Shown here: one piece after another, positions 43,088 to 52,449 of the stretch
Position numbering within the stretch: position 1 is the first letter of the stretch
Layout: every line of letters starts with the position of its first letter
Assembly: GCA_963755985.1 (NCBI GenBank)
Contig: CAVWLO010000002.1
Span: 1,116,001 to 1,180,000 of the forward strand
DNA length: 64,000 bases
Direction of reading: 5' to 3'
Origin: DASXMT01 sp963755985
GTDB lineage: Bacteria; Actinomycetota; Acidimicrobiia; Acidimicrobiales; RAAP-2
The notes under the pieces: model-generated
Databases searched by the model: none
What the model saw: only the letters and a program-made list of their open reading frames with translations
Told to the model about the DNA's origin: nothing
Translations under genes and position numbers: made by a program

Positions 43088-44227
43088 TCAACCGACGGGC
43101 TCGGCTGCCAGCTCGTGGAGGGCGGGCAGCACTTCCTTGGCAATCAGCCGCATCGTCTGCTCGCCGGCGTCAGCGGGCATGCCGCCGTAGCGGGGGTGCA
43201 GGATGATCTCGTCACAGTTGGTGCGACCCATGAGCTTTCTGATGCGCTCGATGCACTGGTCGGGGGTGCCCCACATGTGATCACCGATCAGGTAGTTCGA
43301 CTCCTCGATGGATTGGGACTCGCGGACTCGGGCGGCCCGCTCGGCGTAGTGTGAGTAGCTGGCCAGGCCGTCGAAATGGGTGCCGAAGAACTCATAGTGC
43401 CGGTAAGCCGACTCTACGTAGCTGGTCAGGTAACGCTCGGCGTACTCTTTGGCCTCCGCCTCGGTCTCGGCGCAGTAGGCCCAGACCACGATGGTCGGGG
43501 ACGCCGGCCCGTAGCCGTGCTCGGACCGGATGGTGGAGTACTCCTCGAGCTCGGCGCCGTACTCCTCCATCGGCTTTTGGGGGATGACGAAGGCCTTCAG
43601 GCCGTTGGCCGCGGCGATGGCCACCGACGCCGGGCTGCCCCAGGCACAGGCCATGTTGTCGATGATCTTTTGGCCATTGCGGCACCGGGGTCGCATCTCG
43701 GTCTCGGGGATGGTGAAGATCTCGCCGTCATACGAGAACCGGTCGGAGGTGAGGGCCAGCTTCATGATGTCGAGCACCTCTTGGAAGCGCGGTCGCGACT
43801 CCTCCATGTTCATGCCCAAAGAGCCGTATTCCCGCCGTCCGATACCGCGTCCGACGCCCAGCTTCAGCGCGCGGTCCTCCCCCATCACCTCCTGGAGGAA
43901 CGCCACCTGCTCGGCCAGGCGCAGGGGCTGGTGCCAGGGCAGGACGGTGACCATGGTCCCGAGGTCGATCCTCGAGGTCCGACCGGCCATGTAGGTGAGG
44001 AACTGCAGCGGGTTCGGCGCCATCTGGTATGGGGTGACGTGGTGCTCCACCGACCACAGGCTGTCGAACCCCAGCTCCTCGGTGAGGTCGGCCATGGCCA
44101 GTTCCTCTTGCAAGATGTCCCAGTCGGGCGTGGCCGGGGCCGGAGGAACGTCCTCATGGCGCTCGGACGCCTCGAAGCGATCCCAGTCGTCGGTATTCGA
44201 AAAGTGCATACCGATTCCAACACGCAT
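43088..44227 (-). CDS. Luciferase-like (LLM class) flavin-dependent oxidoreductase
   Basis: This TIM-barrel protein of 379 residues starts MRVGIGMHFSNTDDWDRFEA. LTEELGFDSLWSVEHHVTPY and RIDLGTMVTVLPWHQPLRLA are the standard bacterial luciferase/F420 family segments, and LKLGVGRGIGRREYGSLGMN is the flavin-phosphate region. Cofactor FMN or F420 cannot be told apart here. Such enzymes oxygenate or hydride-reduce organic substrates, and in actinobacteria often act in terpene or steroid catabolism. It is upstream of the zinc dehydrogenase in the same direction. Confidence 0.9.
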   Translation of the reverse strand: MRVGIGMHFSNTDDWDRFEASERHEDVPPAPATPDWDILQEELAMADLTEELGFDSLWSVEHHVTPYQMAPNPLQFLTYMAGRTSRIDLGTMVTVLPWHQPLRLAEQVAFLQEVMGEDRALKLGVGRGIGRREYGSLGMNMEESRPRFQEVLDIMKLALTSDRFSYDGEIFTIPETEMRPRCRNGQKIIDNMACAWGSPASVAIAAANGLKAFVIPQKPMEEYGAELEEYSTIRSEHGYGPASPTIVVWAYCAETEAEAKEYAERYLTSYVESAYRHYEFFGTHFDGLASYSHYAERAARVRESQSIEESNYLIGDHMWGTPDQCIERIRKLMGRTNCDEIILHPRYGGMPADAGEQTMRLIAKEVLPALHELAAEPVG

Positions 44228-44400
44228 GGCAACTCCCAGTGGTACTCGAGGTTGGGCAGGGCCCAAGAGTCGATTGTCAGGTTATCTGTACTCGCGGGCC
44301 GGCGCTGGGGGCAATTCGGGCCTGAATGCCCATGTTCTGGCGTCCGTCACAAGCTGACTGCTGTGCCTCGGATCGAGGTCGTCGGCGACGCAACCCGAGG

Positions 44401-45265
44401 TCAGAGGTGGGCGAGGAACCAGTCCCGGGCCGCACCACTGGTCGCCTCGAAGGCCTCGCCGTAAACGGCGTAGTGGTCGCCGGCCACCGTGACCAGCCGC
44501 TTGGGCTCGAGGGCCCGGTTGTAGGCGCCCAGCGCGTCGGCCGCCGGGGTCATGGTGTCCCCGGTGGGGACGATCATCAACAGTGGCGTCGGGCTGATGC
44601 GCTCGATGAAGGCCGCCGGTTCGTACTCGGCATAGAGCTCCCACGACCGCAGGGTGATCTCGTTCTTCCAGTTCTCGACGCACTCGGGCGGCAGCGAGCG
44701 GATGAACCGGACCGAGTCGCTGTCCTCGGCAAAGGCCTGGACCACGGCGGGGGGCTCGCCGCGCTCGGCGGGCCAGCCGGTCCTCGGCGAACCACTGGTA
44801 CAGTTCGGCCAGGCCAGCCGGGGAGTTGCGGGCGATGGAGTTGTCGCGGCCGCTGATGGTCATGGCCTGGGACACGACGCACTTCACCCTCCGGTCGGCG
44901 GCGCCGACAGCGAGCACGTGGCCACCCGAGTAGCTGGTCCCCCAGATGCCGATGCGCCCGGCATCCACGTCGGGGTGCCCAGCCAAAAAGGTGACGGCAT
45001 CCTTGTAGCCGCGCTGCTGCTTGACCGGGTCGAGCTCCCGGCGGGGCAGGCCGTCGCTGGTCCCGCAGTTGATGTGGTCGTAGTTCAGCACCATGAAACC
45101 GGCATCGGCGAAGACCCGCGGGTAGTCGTGGTGGCCGAACACCTCCTTCACCCCGCCGAATCCCCCCGTGACCACGACCGCCGGATGGGGCCCGTCGCCG
45201 TCGGGGGCGTACAGCCAACCCCGGAGGGTCGCACCTTCGGACGTGAACTCGACGTCTTGTTTCAC
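44401..45265 (-). pseudogene. Dienelactone-hydrolase-like alpha/beta hydrolase, single-base frameshift
   Basis: The first frame runs MKQDVEFTSEGATLRGWLYA, then VVVTGGFGGVKEVFGHHDYP, with the nucleophile elbow GIWGTSYSGGHVLAVGAADR. Near 44777-44780 one extra base shifts it. Mended, it continues GWPAERGEPPAVVQAFAEDS and ends with SPTPLLMIVPTGDTMTPAAD (acid) and VAGDHYAVYGEAFEATSGAA (His). The restored 287-residue protein has a full triad. The start is GTG. It may be an assembly error; if real, the gene is dead. Confidence 0.7.
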
Positions 45266-45403
45266 TGGACTACCTCGTCTCTCAAGGTTTCAATCCCTGC
45301 GGTGGATCTTCTGCGGTGGTCGATCGCTGCGGGCGGACTGGTCAGGTGCACGGCATCGTCCCCCGGTCTACGCGATCATGACCGGACGACCAGAGGAGGA
45401 CCG

Positions 45404-45829
45404 ATGACCATGGAGGCATGGGAGACGGCAGCCCGCGAGGAGATCCGTGAGCTCGTCGCCCGGTACACGCACTTGGGGGATGGTGGTCGGATCGACGAGC
45501 TGGTGATGCTGTTCGAGCCCGACGCCGTCTTCGAAACAGACGCCGAACCGGAGCCGCTCCAGGGCCGCGACGCGGTTGGCGCGTTGCTGGGTGGCCTGGC
45601 CGACGACCACGGCGGCCAAACGGGCCAGACCTACATGCGCCACAACGTGTCCAACCTCACCATCGAGTTCGAGAGCCCCACGGTGGCCACGGGCGCGGCA
45701 TACTGGTTCGTGATCAGCGACAACGGGCTCTGGCGCTGGGGCCGGTACCGCGACACCTACCGGCGCGACGGGGATGGCCCGTGGCGCTTCGCCCGCCGCA
45801 AGGTGCGGGCCGACCCCCAGATCGGCTGA
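45404..45829 (+). CDS. SnoaL/NTF2-like protein
   Basis: This protein of 141 residues has the cone-shaped SnoaL fold: IRELVARYTHLGDGGRIDEL, then VMLFEPDAVFETDAEPEPLQ, and a beta-rich end WRWGRYRDTYRRDGDGPWRF. An AGAGGAGG site precedes the ATG. Members are isomerases, dehydratases or binding proteins in catabolic and polyketide pathways; nothing here fixes the reaction. It diverges from the frameshifted hydrolase. Confidence 0.85.
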   Translation: MTMEAWETAAREEIRELVARYTHLGDGGRIDELVMLFEPDAVFETDAEPEPLQGRDAVGALLGGLADDHGGQTGQTYMRHNVSNLTIEFESPTVATGAAYWFVISDNGLWRWGRYRDTYRRDGDGPWRFARRKVRADPQIG

Positions 45830-45866
45830 CGCCGACCAAAGAGGGTCGCTCCGACCGAGCGGCGTC
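45828..45866. terminator. Candidate nested bidirectional terminator
   Basis: GGTCG-ctc-CGACC (45844-45856) lies inside a second inverted pair GACGCC (45828) and GGCGTC (45861). Together they span the 35-base gap between two convergent genes and overlap the ends of both. Confidence 0.4.
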
Positions 45867-46644
45867 AATCGCCCCTACCGTCCCCAGGGCGGCTGCCCGT
45901 CTCACCGGGCGCAGCCCGGTTTCGACCCAGGTAGAGGTCCCTGACCATCTCGGTGTCGTCGAAGTCTGCGACCGGGCCCGAGGCGGCCACACGCCCGGCC
46001 TCGATGACGATCACGTCGTCGGCAATGGCCAAGGCGTTGTCGACCACCTGCTCCACCAGCAACACGGCCAGCCCGTCGCGCTTCAGGCCGTCCACCATGG
46101 CGAACACCTCGCTGGCGATAGCCGGGGCCAGCCCGGCGGACGGCTCGTCGAGCATGAGCACGGTGGGCTCGGGGATGAGCGCTTGGGCGATGGCCAGCAT
46201 CTGTTGTTGGCCCCCCGAAAGGCGCCCGGCCATCATCTTCCTTCGTTCGGCCAGCATCGGGAAGCGCTCGTAGGCCCGGTCGACCGAGGCCTGCAGGCGT
46301 TGACCCTTACGAAGGAACGGGCGCTTCACCGTGTACCCCCCGAGAAGCAGGTTCTCCTCCACCGTTCGCCGATGGAAGACCCGCTTTCCCTCCTGTACGT
46401 AGGCCAACCCGGAGCGTACCCGCTCGAACGGTGTGAGGCGCCCGAGCGTGAGCTCACCCAGTCGGACCTGTCCGGACCGGACCGTGGGCAGGAACCCGGC
46501 CACCGCGTTCAGCAGCGACGTCTTGCCCGCTCCGTTCCTCCCGAGGACGACGGTGACATGCCCGGCCTCGACCGACGCCGACACGCCCCAGAGCACCTGC
46601 AGGTCGCCGTAGCCACCGGCGATGGAGTCCACGGTCAAGAGCAA
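45865..46644 (-). CDS. livF: ABC transporter ATP-binding protein, LivF type
   Basis: This 259-residue ATPase has Walker A VLGRNGAGKTSLLNAVAGFL, signature GRLSGGQQQMLAIAQALIPE, Walker B TVLMLDEPSAGLAPAIASEV and VLLVEQVVDNALAIADDVIV. Its start lies 11 bases downstream of the fused permease-ATPase stop. It is the last gene of the second liv-type operon. The C-terminal 20 residues are a charged tail (APGETGSRPGDGRGD) not found in most relatives. Substrate is unknown. Confidence 0.92.
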   Translation of the reverse strand: MLLTVDSIAGGYGDLQVLWGVSASVEAGHVTVVLGRNGAGKTSLLNAVAGFLPTVRSGQVRLGELTLGRLTPFERVRSGLAYVQEGKRVFHRRTVEENLLLGGYTVKRPFLRKGQRLQASVDRAYERFPMLAERRKMMAGRLSGGQQQMLAIAQALIPEPTVLMLDEPSAGLAPAIASEVFAMVDGLKRDGLAVLLVEQVVDNALAIADDVIVIEAGRVAASGPVADFDDTEMVRDLYLGRNRAAPGETGSRPGDGRGD

Positions 46645-46654
46645 CGTTGCTCCA

Positions 46655-48571
46655 TCAACGCGGCTCTACCGTCGGTGCCGCGGAACCGGCGTCAGCCGAC
46701 TCCAGCTCATCGATGGTATCGGTGGCGTCCCGCGAGCCGGTGTACTCCTCGAGCACCCGCCGATTGGACTGGATCTCTGCCGCCGTGCCCGAGGCGATCA
46801 GCGAACCCTGGCTCAGGACATGGATCCGGTCGGCGATCTTCAGCACCAGGGGGAAGTTGTGCTCCACGAGGACCACCGTCCCGCCGGCCCGTCGTATCAT
46901 CTCGATGGCCTCTTCCAGTCGACGGATGTCCTCCTCGTCCAGACCCGAGCCGACCTCGTCGAACAGGAACACCTTCGGCTCGGCGGCCAGCGACCTCGCC
47001 ACCTCCACCAGCCGGCGCGTGCCCAGGGGAAGCGACGTCACCTCCGAGTCGGCAACGTGCTCGATACCCAACAGGGCCAAGAGCCGGAGCGCCTCGGCGT
47101 CAGTCTCCCGCGAGCCGCGCCAGTAGGAAGGCAGCCGGAGGATGGACGCGGCCATGGACACCCGATGGGTGACGTAGCGCCCCGTCGACACGAAGGCTCG
47201 GGCCCGCATGCCCTGGGGGATGAGCGGTGTCTGGAACGTTCGCGCCACCCCGGCCCGGGCCGACCGGAAGGGCGCCAGCCCACCGAGCTCCACCTCTCCG
47301 AGACGGATGGATCCGGCTGTGGGCCGATAGAAACCACACACCAGGTTGAGCAACGTCGTCTTGCCCGATCCGTTCGGGCCGATGAGTGCAGTCACCTCTC
47401 CGGGTGCGGCATCGAGGGTGACGTCGTCGACGGCGGTCACGCCACCGAAGTCCTTGCGCAGGCCGGTCACGGTCAGCACCCTCCCGGAGAGGTGACCGAT
47501 GACCGGGGTGACCTCGTCGCCCGACGACCGGACCGCCGAGTCGGCCAGGACCGGGGGACCGGCCGACCCAGTGGGCGCCGAGCCGGGCAGCCAGCCCCGA
47601 CGGCGGCCCTGGCTCAGCCCGGACCGGATGAGCCCGGCGACGCCGTCGGAGAAGACCAGGCCGGCCACGACCAGGAACGCCCCGTAGACGATGAGGGAGT
47701 AATTCTGGAACGAGGCGATCCGCTCCGGACCGAGCTGGAGGACGGCCGCCCCGAAGATGGCGCCGTAGACGGACTGGGAGCCGCCCACCACCGAGGCCGT
47801 GAGGATGGTGAAGACCAGGGCGAAGGCGAACGAAGACGGCGAGATGTAGGAGGACAGGAAGGCGAACAGCACGCCGGCGATCCCGGCCGGGATGGCTCCC
47901 ACTACGTAGGCCAACAACTTCAGCCGGTACACGGAGATGCCGAGGGTGGCGGCCAGGATGGGGCTCTGCTTCAACACCAAAAAGGCGTCACCATGAGACG
48001 AGGTGACGAGGTTCCGGAATACGGCGAACCAGATGATGGTGACGGCGATGACGAATGCGTAGAAGCCGTCGCCGACGAGCTGGGCGCCGAAGATGGTGGG
48101 GACCGGGATCCCCGACAGGCCGAGCGACCCGCCCGTCTGCGAGGACAGGAGATCGAGGACGTTGGGGATGATGATGACGAGGAAGAAGGTGACCATGGCC
48201 AATGACCAGCCGCCCAGGCGCAGCCCGGGGATTCCCGACACGAACCCGACCACGACCGCACCCCCCATGGCGGCGAGTAAGCAGAGCAGGATGTCAGTGA
48301 CGCCGTGGCTCACGGCCAGGTACCCGGCGACGTACGCACCCACTGCGTACAGCGCGACCTGGCCCAGGGCAAGCTCGCCGGCGTAGCCGAGGCTGATGTT
48401 GAGCCCGCTCACCACCAGGGCGAGGATGGCAATCAGGATGAACTGGCGGGACCAGTAGGCCCCGAGGCCGAGCCACGGGGCCACCAGCACCAGTATCCCG
48501 AGGGCCATCATCGACAGCGGGCGGGCGGCGGCCCGGAGCCAGGGCACGGTGGACGGCGGTCTGGGCGCCAC
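46655..48571 (-). CDS. Fused LivM-type permease and LivG-type ATPase
   Basis: This 638-residue protein joins a LivM permease to a LivG ATPase. Residues 1-310 are membrane (FILIAILALVVSGLNISLGY, GELALGQVALYAVGAYVAGY, the LivM loop signature). About residues 370-620 are the ATPase: Walker A ALIGPNGSGKTTLLNLVCGF, degenerate signature SLPLGTRRLVEVARSLAAEP, Walker B VFLFDEVGSGLDEEDI, with Val replacing Pro after DE. A linker rich in Gly, Ser and Ala joins them. GTG start overlaps the LivH stop (TAGTG). The fusion is known in some actinobacteria but is not the common layout. Confidence 0.88.
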   Translation of the reverse strand: MAPRPPSTVPWLRAAARPLSMMALGILVLVAPWLGLGAYWSRQFILIAILALVVSGLNISLGYAGELALGQVALYAVGAYVAGYLAVSHGVTDILLCLLAAMGGAVVVGFVSGIPGLRLGGWSLAMVTFFLVIIIPNVLDLLSSQTGGSLGLSGIPVPTIFGAQLVGDGFYAFVIAVTIIWFAVFRNLVTSSHGDAFLVLKQSPILAATLGISVYRLKLLAYVVGAIPAGIAGVLFAFLSSYISPSSFAFALVFTILTASVVGGSQSVYGAIFGAAVLQLGPERIASFQNYSLIVYGAFLVVAGLVFSDGVAGLIRSGLSQGRRRGWLPGSAPTGSAGPPVLADSAVRSSGDEVTPVIGHLSGRVLTVTGLRKDFGGVTAVDDVTLDAAPGEVTALIGPNGSGKTTLLNLVCGFYRPTAGSIRLGEVELGGLAPFRSARAGVARTFQTPLIPQGMRARAFVSTGRYVTHRVSMAASILRLPSYWRGSRETDAEALRLLALLGIEHVADSEVTSLPLGTRRLVEVARSLAAEPKVFLFDEVGSGLDEEDIRRLEEAIEMIRRAGGTVVLVEHNFPLVLKIADRIHVLSQGSLIASGTAAEIQSNRRVLEEYTGSRDATDTIDELESADAGSAAPTVEPR

Positions 48572-49437
48572 TAGACCTGTCTCTCCACGGCTCCGCCAAA
48601 GAGGCCACGGGGCCGGGTCAGAAGGATGAGTAGGAAGAGGGCGAACACGACGATCTGGGGCCAGTCGGCGTTGGTGTACCGGGACACTTCGGCGTAGATG
48701 ATCCCGGTGGCGAAGCCCCCGATCAGCGACCCGATCTGGCTACCCGAGCCGCCGATGGCAATGGCCACGAAACCGAAGATGGCCAGGTTGTCACCGAGCC
48801 CAGGGTTGGCGTATGTCCCCGACCCGACCACGACGCCGAAGGCGCCGGCGATGAGCCCGGCCAGGGCGAACGCCCCGATGGCCAGCATCCGTACGTTGAC
48901 ACCGCGGGCCATGGCCGCCTCGCGGTCCTCGGCCGAGGCCAACGAGGCCAGCCCGACGACGGTCTTCTTGGACATGAGGTGCAGGCCCAACCCGAGCACG
49001 ATCACGAGCACGATGAGCAGGAGCGACGTCGGCTCGATCGTGCCACCGAGCAGGCTCAGCGGCTTGGACGACAGTGGAGCCGGGACAGTGAGGGGCTGCG
49101 AGCCCCAGATCCGCAGCACGATCCCGTCGATGGCGACGGCGACGCCGACGCTGGTGATGAGCGTGGCGCGCGAGTCCCGCCGCCCCATCAACGGCCGAAT
49201 GGCCACGCGCTCCTCGACCACGGCGATCAGGGCCACGGCCAGCGCCCCGATGAGGATGGTGGGCACCAACGGGAGCTTCAGCGTCACCGCGGCGAAGTAG
49301 GCCAGGTAGGTCCCGAGCATGATCAGCTGGGCGTTGGCGAAGTTGAAGACACCCGACGCCAGGAGCACGACGTTGTACCCCACGCCCACCAGCGCGTAGA
49401 GGGCGCCGTCGGACAGCCCCGACCACAGGGTGGTCAT
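48571..49437 (-). CDS. livH: ABC transporter permease, LivH type
   Basis: This membrane protein of 288 residues has about eight hydrophobic segments. GLSDGALYALVGVGYNVVLL and GVFNFANAQLIMLGTYLAYF form the LivH N-terminal signature. AIGGSGSQIGSLIGGFATGI is near the ATPase-coupling loop. It ends LLTRPRGLFGGAVERQV, the usual LivH tail. It lies 109 bases downstream of the binding-protein gene and overlaps the LivM-LivG fusion by one base. Confidence 0.92.
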   Translation of the reverse strand: MTTLWSGLSDGALYALVGVGYNVVLLASGVFNFANAQLIMLGTYLAYFAAVTLKLPLVPTILIGALAVALIAVVEERVAIRPLMGRRDSRATLITSVGVAVAIDGIVLRIWGSQPLTVPAPLSSKPLSLLGGTIEPTSLLLIVLVIVLGLGLHLMSKKTVVGLASLASAEDREAAMARGVNVRMLAIGAFALAGLIAGAFGVVVGSGTYANPGLGDNLAIFGFVAIAIGGSGSQIGSLIGGFATGIIYAEVSRYTNADWPQIVVFALFLLILLTRPRGLFGGAVERQV

Positions 49438-49546
49438 CGACGCCGGCGGTGCACTGCCACCCGGACAGCTAGCGGGTCGTCACCCCGAACGGGGGTCTCC
49501 GGGAGCCCAGGGCCGGCAGCCGCCTCCATCCCGGTCCCCCGTTTCC

Positions 49547-50806
49547 TCAGGACCCTGTGCCGGGCACGTAGAGCCCATCGGTGTTGTAGGTGCCGGGGGA
49601 GACGAAGAGGAACCCGCTCGGGAACACGTTGGGGTAGTGGTTCTTGCTCGTATAGTAGAAGTTCCCGAACTGGCTCTGTGCCCCGTATGACACCCACGGC
49701 ACCGGCGGATTGGCCTTGTTCAGGCTCTCGAGCGTCTTGGCGAGGGTCTGGCCGTTGGTCGACTTGGCTTGCTTGGCGGCGTAGTTGATGAGGACGAGGG
49801 CGTTATAGCCCACGCCGGTCACGCCGGCCCCGATGTTGGACAGCACCTGCTGGCCGCCGAGCGACTTGGCGTCGGCCACGAACGTGTTGAGCACCGGGTT
49901 GCCGGTGGATGCCGGGTTCCCGGCTAGGAAGGCCTTGGTGGTCTCCACGAAGACGTTGTGCAGCGAGCTGGCCGGCATGTTCTGAGCGATCGGGAACGCA
50001 CCCGACAACAAGTCGGCATAGAAGGGCACGTCCCAACTGATCTGGGCCCGGCTCTTCAGGATGTACAAGGTAGGCACCCCGTAACCGGAGAAAATCACCA
50101 TGTCCGGGTTCTGGGCCTTCAGGTTCTCGAGCTGGGGGGTGACGTCCACGGCCGAATCGGGGAAGCTGGCCGACACGAACGTCATGCCCGCCTTCTGGAA
50201 GGCCGACTTGAACCCCTCCATCGAGGCCTGGCCGGAGACGTCGTTGCCGTAGATCATCCCGATCTTCTTGTAGCCCTTCTGCTTCGCCACGTTCACGTAC
50301 GGCGGCACGGTCTGGGCCGAGAGCTCCGAGTCACCGAAGTAGTACGGGTATTTGCTGGGGTTGTTCAAGGTGGCCGAGCTGGTGGCGTCAATGGACAGGA
50401 TCTTGCTGCGGGTGAGGATGGGCAACAGCGCTTGGGTGACCTCGCTGGAGCCGCCCGGGTACACGGCATCGGGCTGCTGTCCCGAGGTGAGCTTCTGCTC
50501 CAGCAGGCTCACCGCTGTGGTCGGGTTGTTCTGGTCGTTCTGGGTCTCCAGGACGACCGTGCGCCCTTGGATGCCACCCTTGGCGTTGATCTGCTGGATG
50601 GCCACCTTCAGCCCGAGGACCTCGGCCTGCGTGTAGGCCATGGTGGCCCCGGTGAAGTCGCCCGAGTACAAGAACGTGTACGTGCCCTTCGATGCGGCCC
50701 CGGCCGTCCCTCCTCCCGACACTGCAACCACACTGAGCAGTAGCGCGACCACTGCTACTGGCGCGAACAACGAGCGACGCAACCGTGCCCATGACGAATT
50801 ACCCAT
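49547..50806 (-). CDS. ABC transporter substrate-binding protein (Leu/Ile/Val-type)
   Basis: This 419-residue protein starts MGNSSWARLRRSLFAPVAVV with GAGGGGGACATC upstream. The signal peptide spans about residues 1-38 and ends TAGAASKG; no lipobox Cys. The mature fold has YTFLYSGDFTGATMAYTQAE, then VAIQQINAKGGIQGRTVVLE and LLSIDATSSATLNNPSKYPY-like core strands. It heads the second liv-type transporter operon. Its promoter lies in the 195-base divergent region shared with a SnoaL-like gene, which contains inverted repeats. Confidence 0.9.
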   Translation of the reverse strand: MGNSSWARLRRSLFAPVAVVALLLSVVAVSGGGTAGAASKGTYTFLYSGDFTGATMAYTQAEVLGLKVAIQQINAKGGIQGRTVVLETQNDQNNPTTAVSLLEQKLTSGQQPDAVYPGGSSEVTQALLPILTRSKILSIDATSSATLNNPSKYPYYFGDSELSAQTVPPYVNVAKQKGYKKIGMIYGNDVSGQASMEGFKSAFQKAGMTFVSASFPDSAVDVTPQLENLKAQNPDMVIFSGYGVPTLYILKSRAQISWDVPFYADLLSGAFPIAQNMPASSLHNVFVETTKAFLAGNPASTGNPVLNTFVADAKSLGGQQVLSNIGAGVTGVGYNALVLINYAAKQAKSTNGQTLAKTLESLNKANPPVPWVSYGAQSQFGNFYYTSKNHYPNVFPSGFLFVSPGTYNTDGLYVPGTGS

Positions 50807-50875
50807 GATGTCCCCCTCGTCGGAACTTCCCACTCCGGCACTTCCCCGTGCACGGCGACCACCGCCGTCCAAACG

Positions 50876-50921
50876 AACGGTTGGTGGTCTGTCACCGTTG
50901 TAACATGATCGTCAAACCAAC
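50876..50921. promoter_or_regulatory. Inverted repeats in a divergent promoter region
   Basis: AACGGT (50876) pairs with ACCGTT (50894-50899), and GTTGGT (50880) pairs with ACCAAC (50916-50921). They lie 70-115 bases upstream of the binding-protein start at 50806 and 81-126 bases from the SnoaL-like start at 51002. They could be regulator sites; spacing and arms are unremarkable enough that chance is possible. Confidence 0.3.
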
Positions 50922-51001
50922 GTCAACACGTTTCGTGCCGGCCGGCGCGCACCACGCTGGTGCGGTCGGTATGGCCCGTCCGCCCGAATCAGGGGGTTCC
51001 C

Positions 51002-51493
51002 ATGAGCGATCTGGAAGAAACCGTCCGCCGTCTCGAGGAGCGGGTTGCACTGCTCGAGGACCAATTGGAGCTGTACCAGCTCATCAGCAGCTACGGCCCG
51101 GCCGTCGACAGCGGCAGCGGTGACGTCACCGCCGGGATCTGGACAGAGGACGGGACCTACGACACAATCCCCCAACCCCTCAACGGGCAAGAGGAACTAC
51201 GGGCCATGGTGGCCGGCGACGGGCACCAATCGCTGATCCAAAACGGCTGTGCCCACGTGATGGCCCTCCCCCACCTCGCGGTGGATGGCGACACGGCGGT
51301 GGCCACCGGCTACTCCCGGGTCTACCTCAGTGACGGCGACGGGTTCCGGGTGTGGCGGGCGTCCTCCAACCGGTGGGAGTTCACCCGGCGACCCGAAGGG
51401 TGGCGGGCCGTCAGCCGGGTCAACCGGGCCCTGGACGGCTCACCCGAAGCGCGCCAGATCCTGCGCTCGGGGATCGCCCACCGGCCTACCTGA
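51002..51493 (+). CDS. SnoaL-like protein
   Basis: This protein of 163 residues starts MSDLEETVRRLEERVALLED after CAGGGGG. A short coiled coil (residues 1-22) precedes the SnoaL fold: YQLISSYGPAVDSGSGDVTA, AMVAGDGHQSLIQNGCAHVM, and WEFTRRPEGWRAVSRVNRAL. It lacks clear catalytic residues that I can assign. It begins a plus-strand run with an SDR, another SnoaL-like gene and a luciferase-like gene, so it probably serves the same pathway. Confidence 0.82.
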   Translation: MSDLEETVRRLEERVALLEDQLELYQLISSYGPAVDSGSGDVTAGIWTEDGTYDTIPQPLNGQEELRAMVAGDGHQSLIQNGCAHVMALPHLAVDGDTAVATGYSRVYLSDGDGFRVWRASSNRWEFTRRPEGWRAVSRVNRALDGSPEARQILRSGIAHRPT

Positions 51494-51537
51494 GCCGGCC
51501 GAAGGAGGACAAGCACCGGAACGAGTAACCGGAGGGG

Positions 51538-51579
51538 CCGGAAGAGACGGACCGGAAGAGACGGACCGGAAGAAAGGAA
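51538..51579 (+). repeat. 14-bp purine-rich tandem repeat in the SDR leader
   Basis: ccggaagagacgga is repeated exactly at 51538 and 51552, and a third copy at 51566 has changed to ccggaagaaaggaa. The array ends six bases before the ATG at 51586, so each unit places a GGAA/AGAGA stretch near the ribosome site. Confidence 0.7.
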
Positions 51580-51585
51580 CGGACG

Positions 51586-52365
51586 ATGGCTGCCGTTCAG
51601 GACAAGGTAACGATCATCACCGGTGCCGGCGAGGGCCTGGGTCGGGTCATGGCCGATCGCTTCTCGGCCGAGGGCGCGCCGGTGGTCCTGGCCGGGCGGC
51701 GGGCCGAGCTACTGGTCGAGACGGCCTCGGGGCTGTCCGGGCCGGTCCTGGTGGTGCCGACCGATGTGACCGACGAGGGCCAAGTGGGGAACCTGGTGGC
51801 CGAGACGCTCGACCGGTTCGGCCGGGTCGACGTCCTCTTGAACAACGCCGCCCAACCGGGAACCGACCTCTTCATCTGGGAACAGACACTCGACAACTGG
51901 AACAAGACCATTGCCATCGATGTGACCGCGGCCATGCTGTGTACCAAAGAGGTGCTGGCCCAGTGCATGCTCGAGCAGGGTTCGGGATCGATCGTCAACT
52001 TCTCCTCGACCGCCGGTTACAACGGCATGCCCCGCAAGAGCCACTACACCGTGGCCAAGGCGGCGCTCCGGACCCTCACAAAGGTCTCGGCGCTGGAGGC
52101 CGGCCCCCATGGCATCCGGGTCAACTGCCTGGTGCCGGGCAGCATCGACACCGAGCTTCTCCAGCGCTACCTGGAGCGCATCGCCGGCGAGCAGGGGACC
52201 TCGGCCGACCACCTGCGCGAGCAGTGGACGGCCAACGTGCCCCTCCGCAAGATCAGCTCCCCCGAGGAGGTCACCGAGCTCGCCTTGTTCCTGGCCAGCG
52301 ATGCGTCCAGCGCCATCACCGGCCAGTCGATCAATGCCGATGCCGGCGGCGTCATGGTCGGCTGA
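51586..52365 (+). CDS. Short-chain dehydrogenase/reductase
   Basis: This classical SDR of 259 residues has TGAGEGLGR (nucleotide motif), LNNAAQPG, NFSSTAG (Ser), and HYTVAKAALRTL (Tyr-x3-Lys). It ends SINADAGGVMVG. All catalytic residues are present. It follows a SnoaL-like gene and precedes another, with tandem-repeat leaders on both sides. The expected reaction is NAD(P)-linked oxidation of a secondary alcohol or the reverse. Confidence 0.93.
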   Translation: MAAVQDKVTIITGAGEGLGRVMADRFSAEGAPVVLAGRRAELLVETASGLSGPVLVVPTDVTDEGQVGNLVAETLDRFGRVDVLLNNAAQPGTDLFIWEQTLDNWNKTIAIDVTAAMLCTKEVLAQCMLEQGSGSIVNFSSTAGYNGMPRKSHYTVAKAALRTLTKVSALEAGPHGIRVNCLVPGSIDTELLQRYLERIAGEQGTSADHLREQWTANVPLRKISSPEEVTELALFLASDASSAITGQSINADAGGVMVG

Positions 52366-52449
52366 GCGACGGCCCGGGAATCCCACACCGCTCGCACCCT
52401 CGGCACCCACGGGTCGACACGCATCAGCGATCACCACCATGGACAACGC

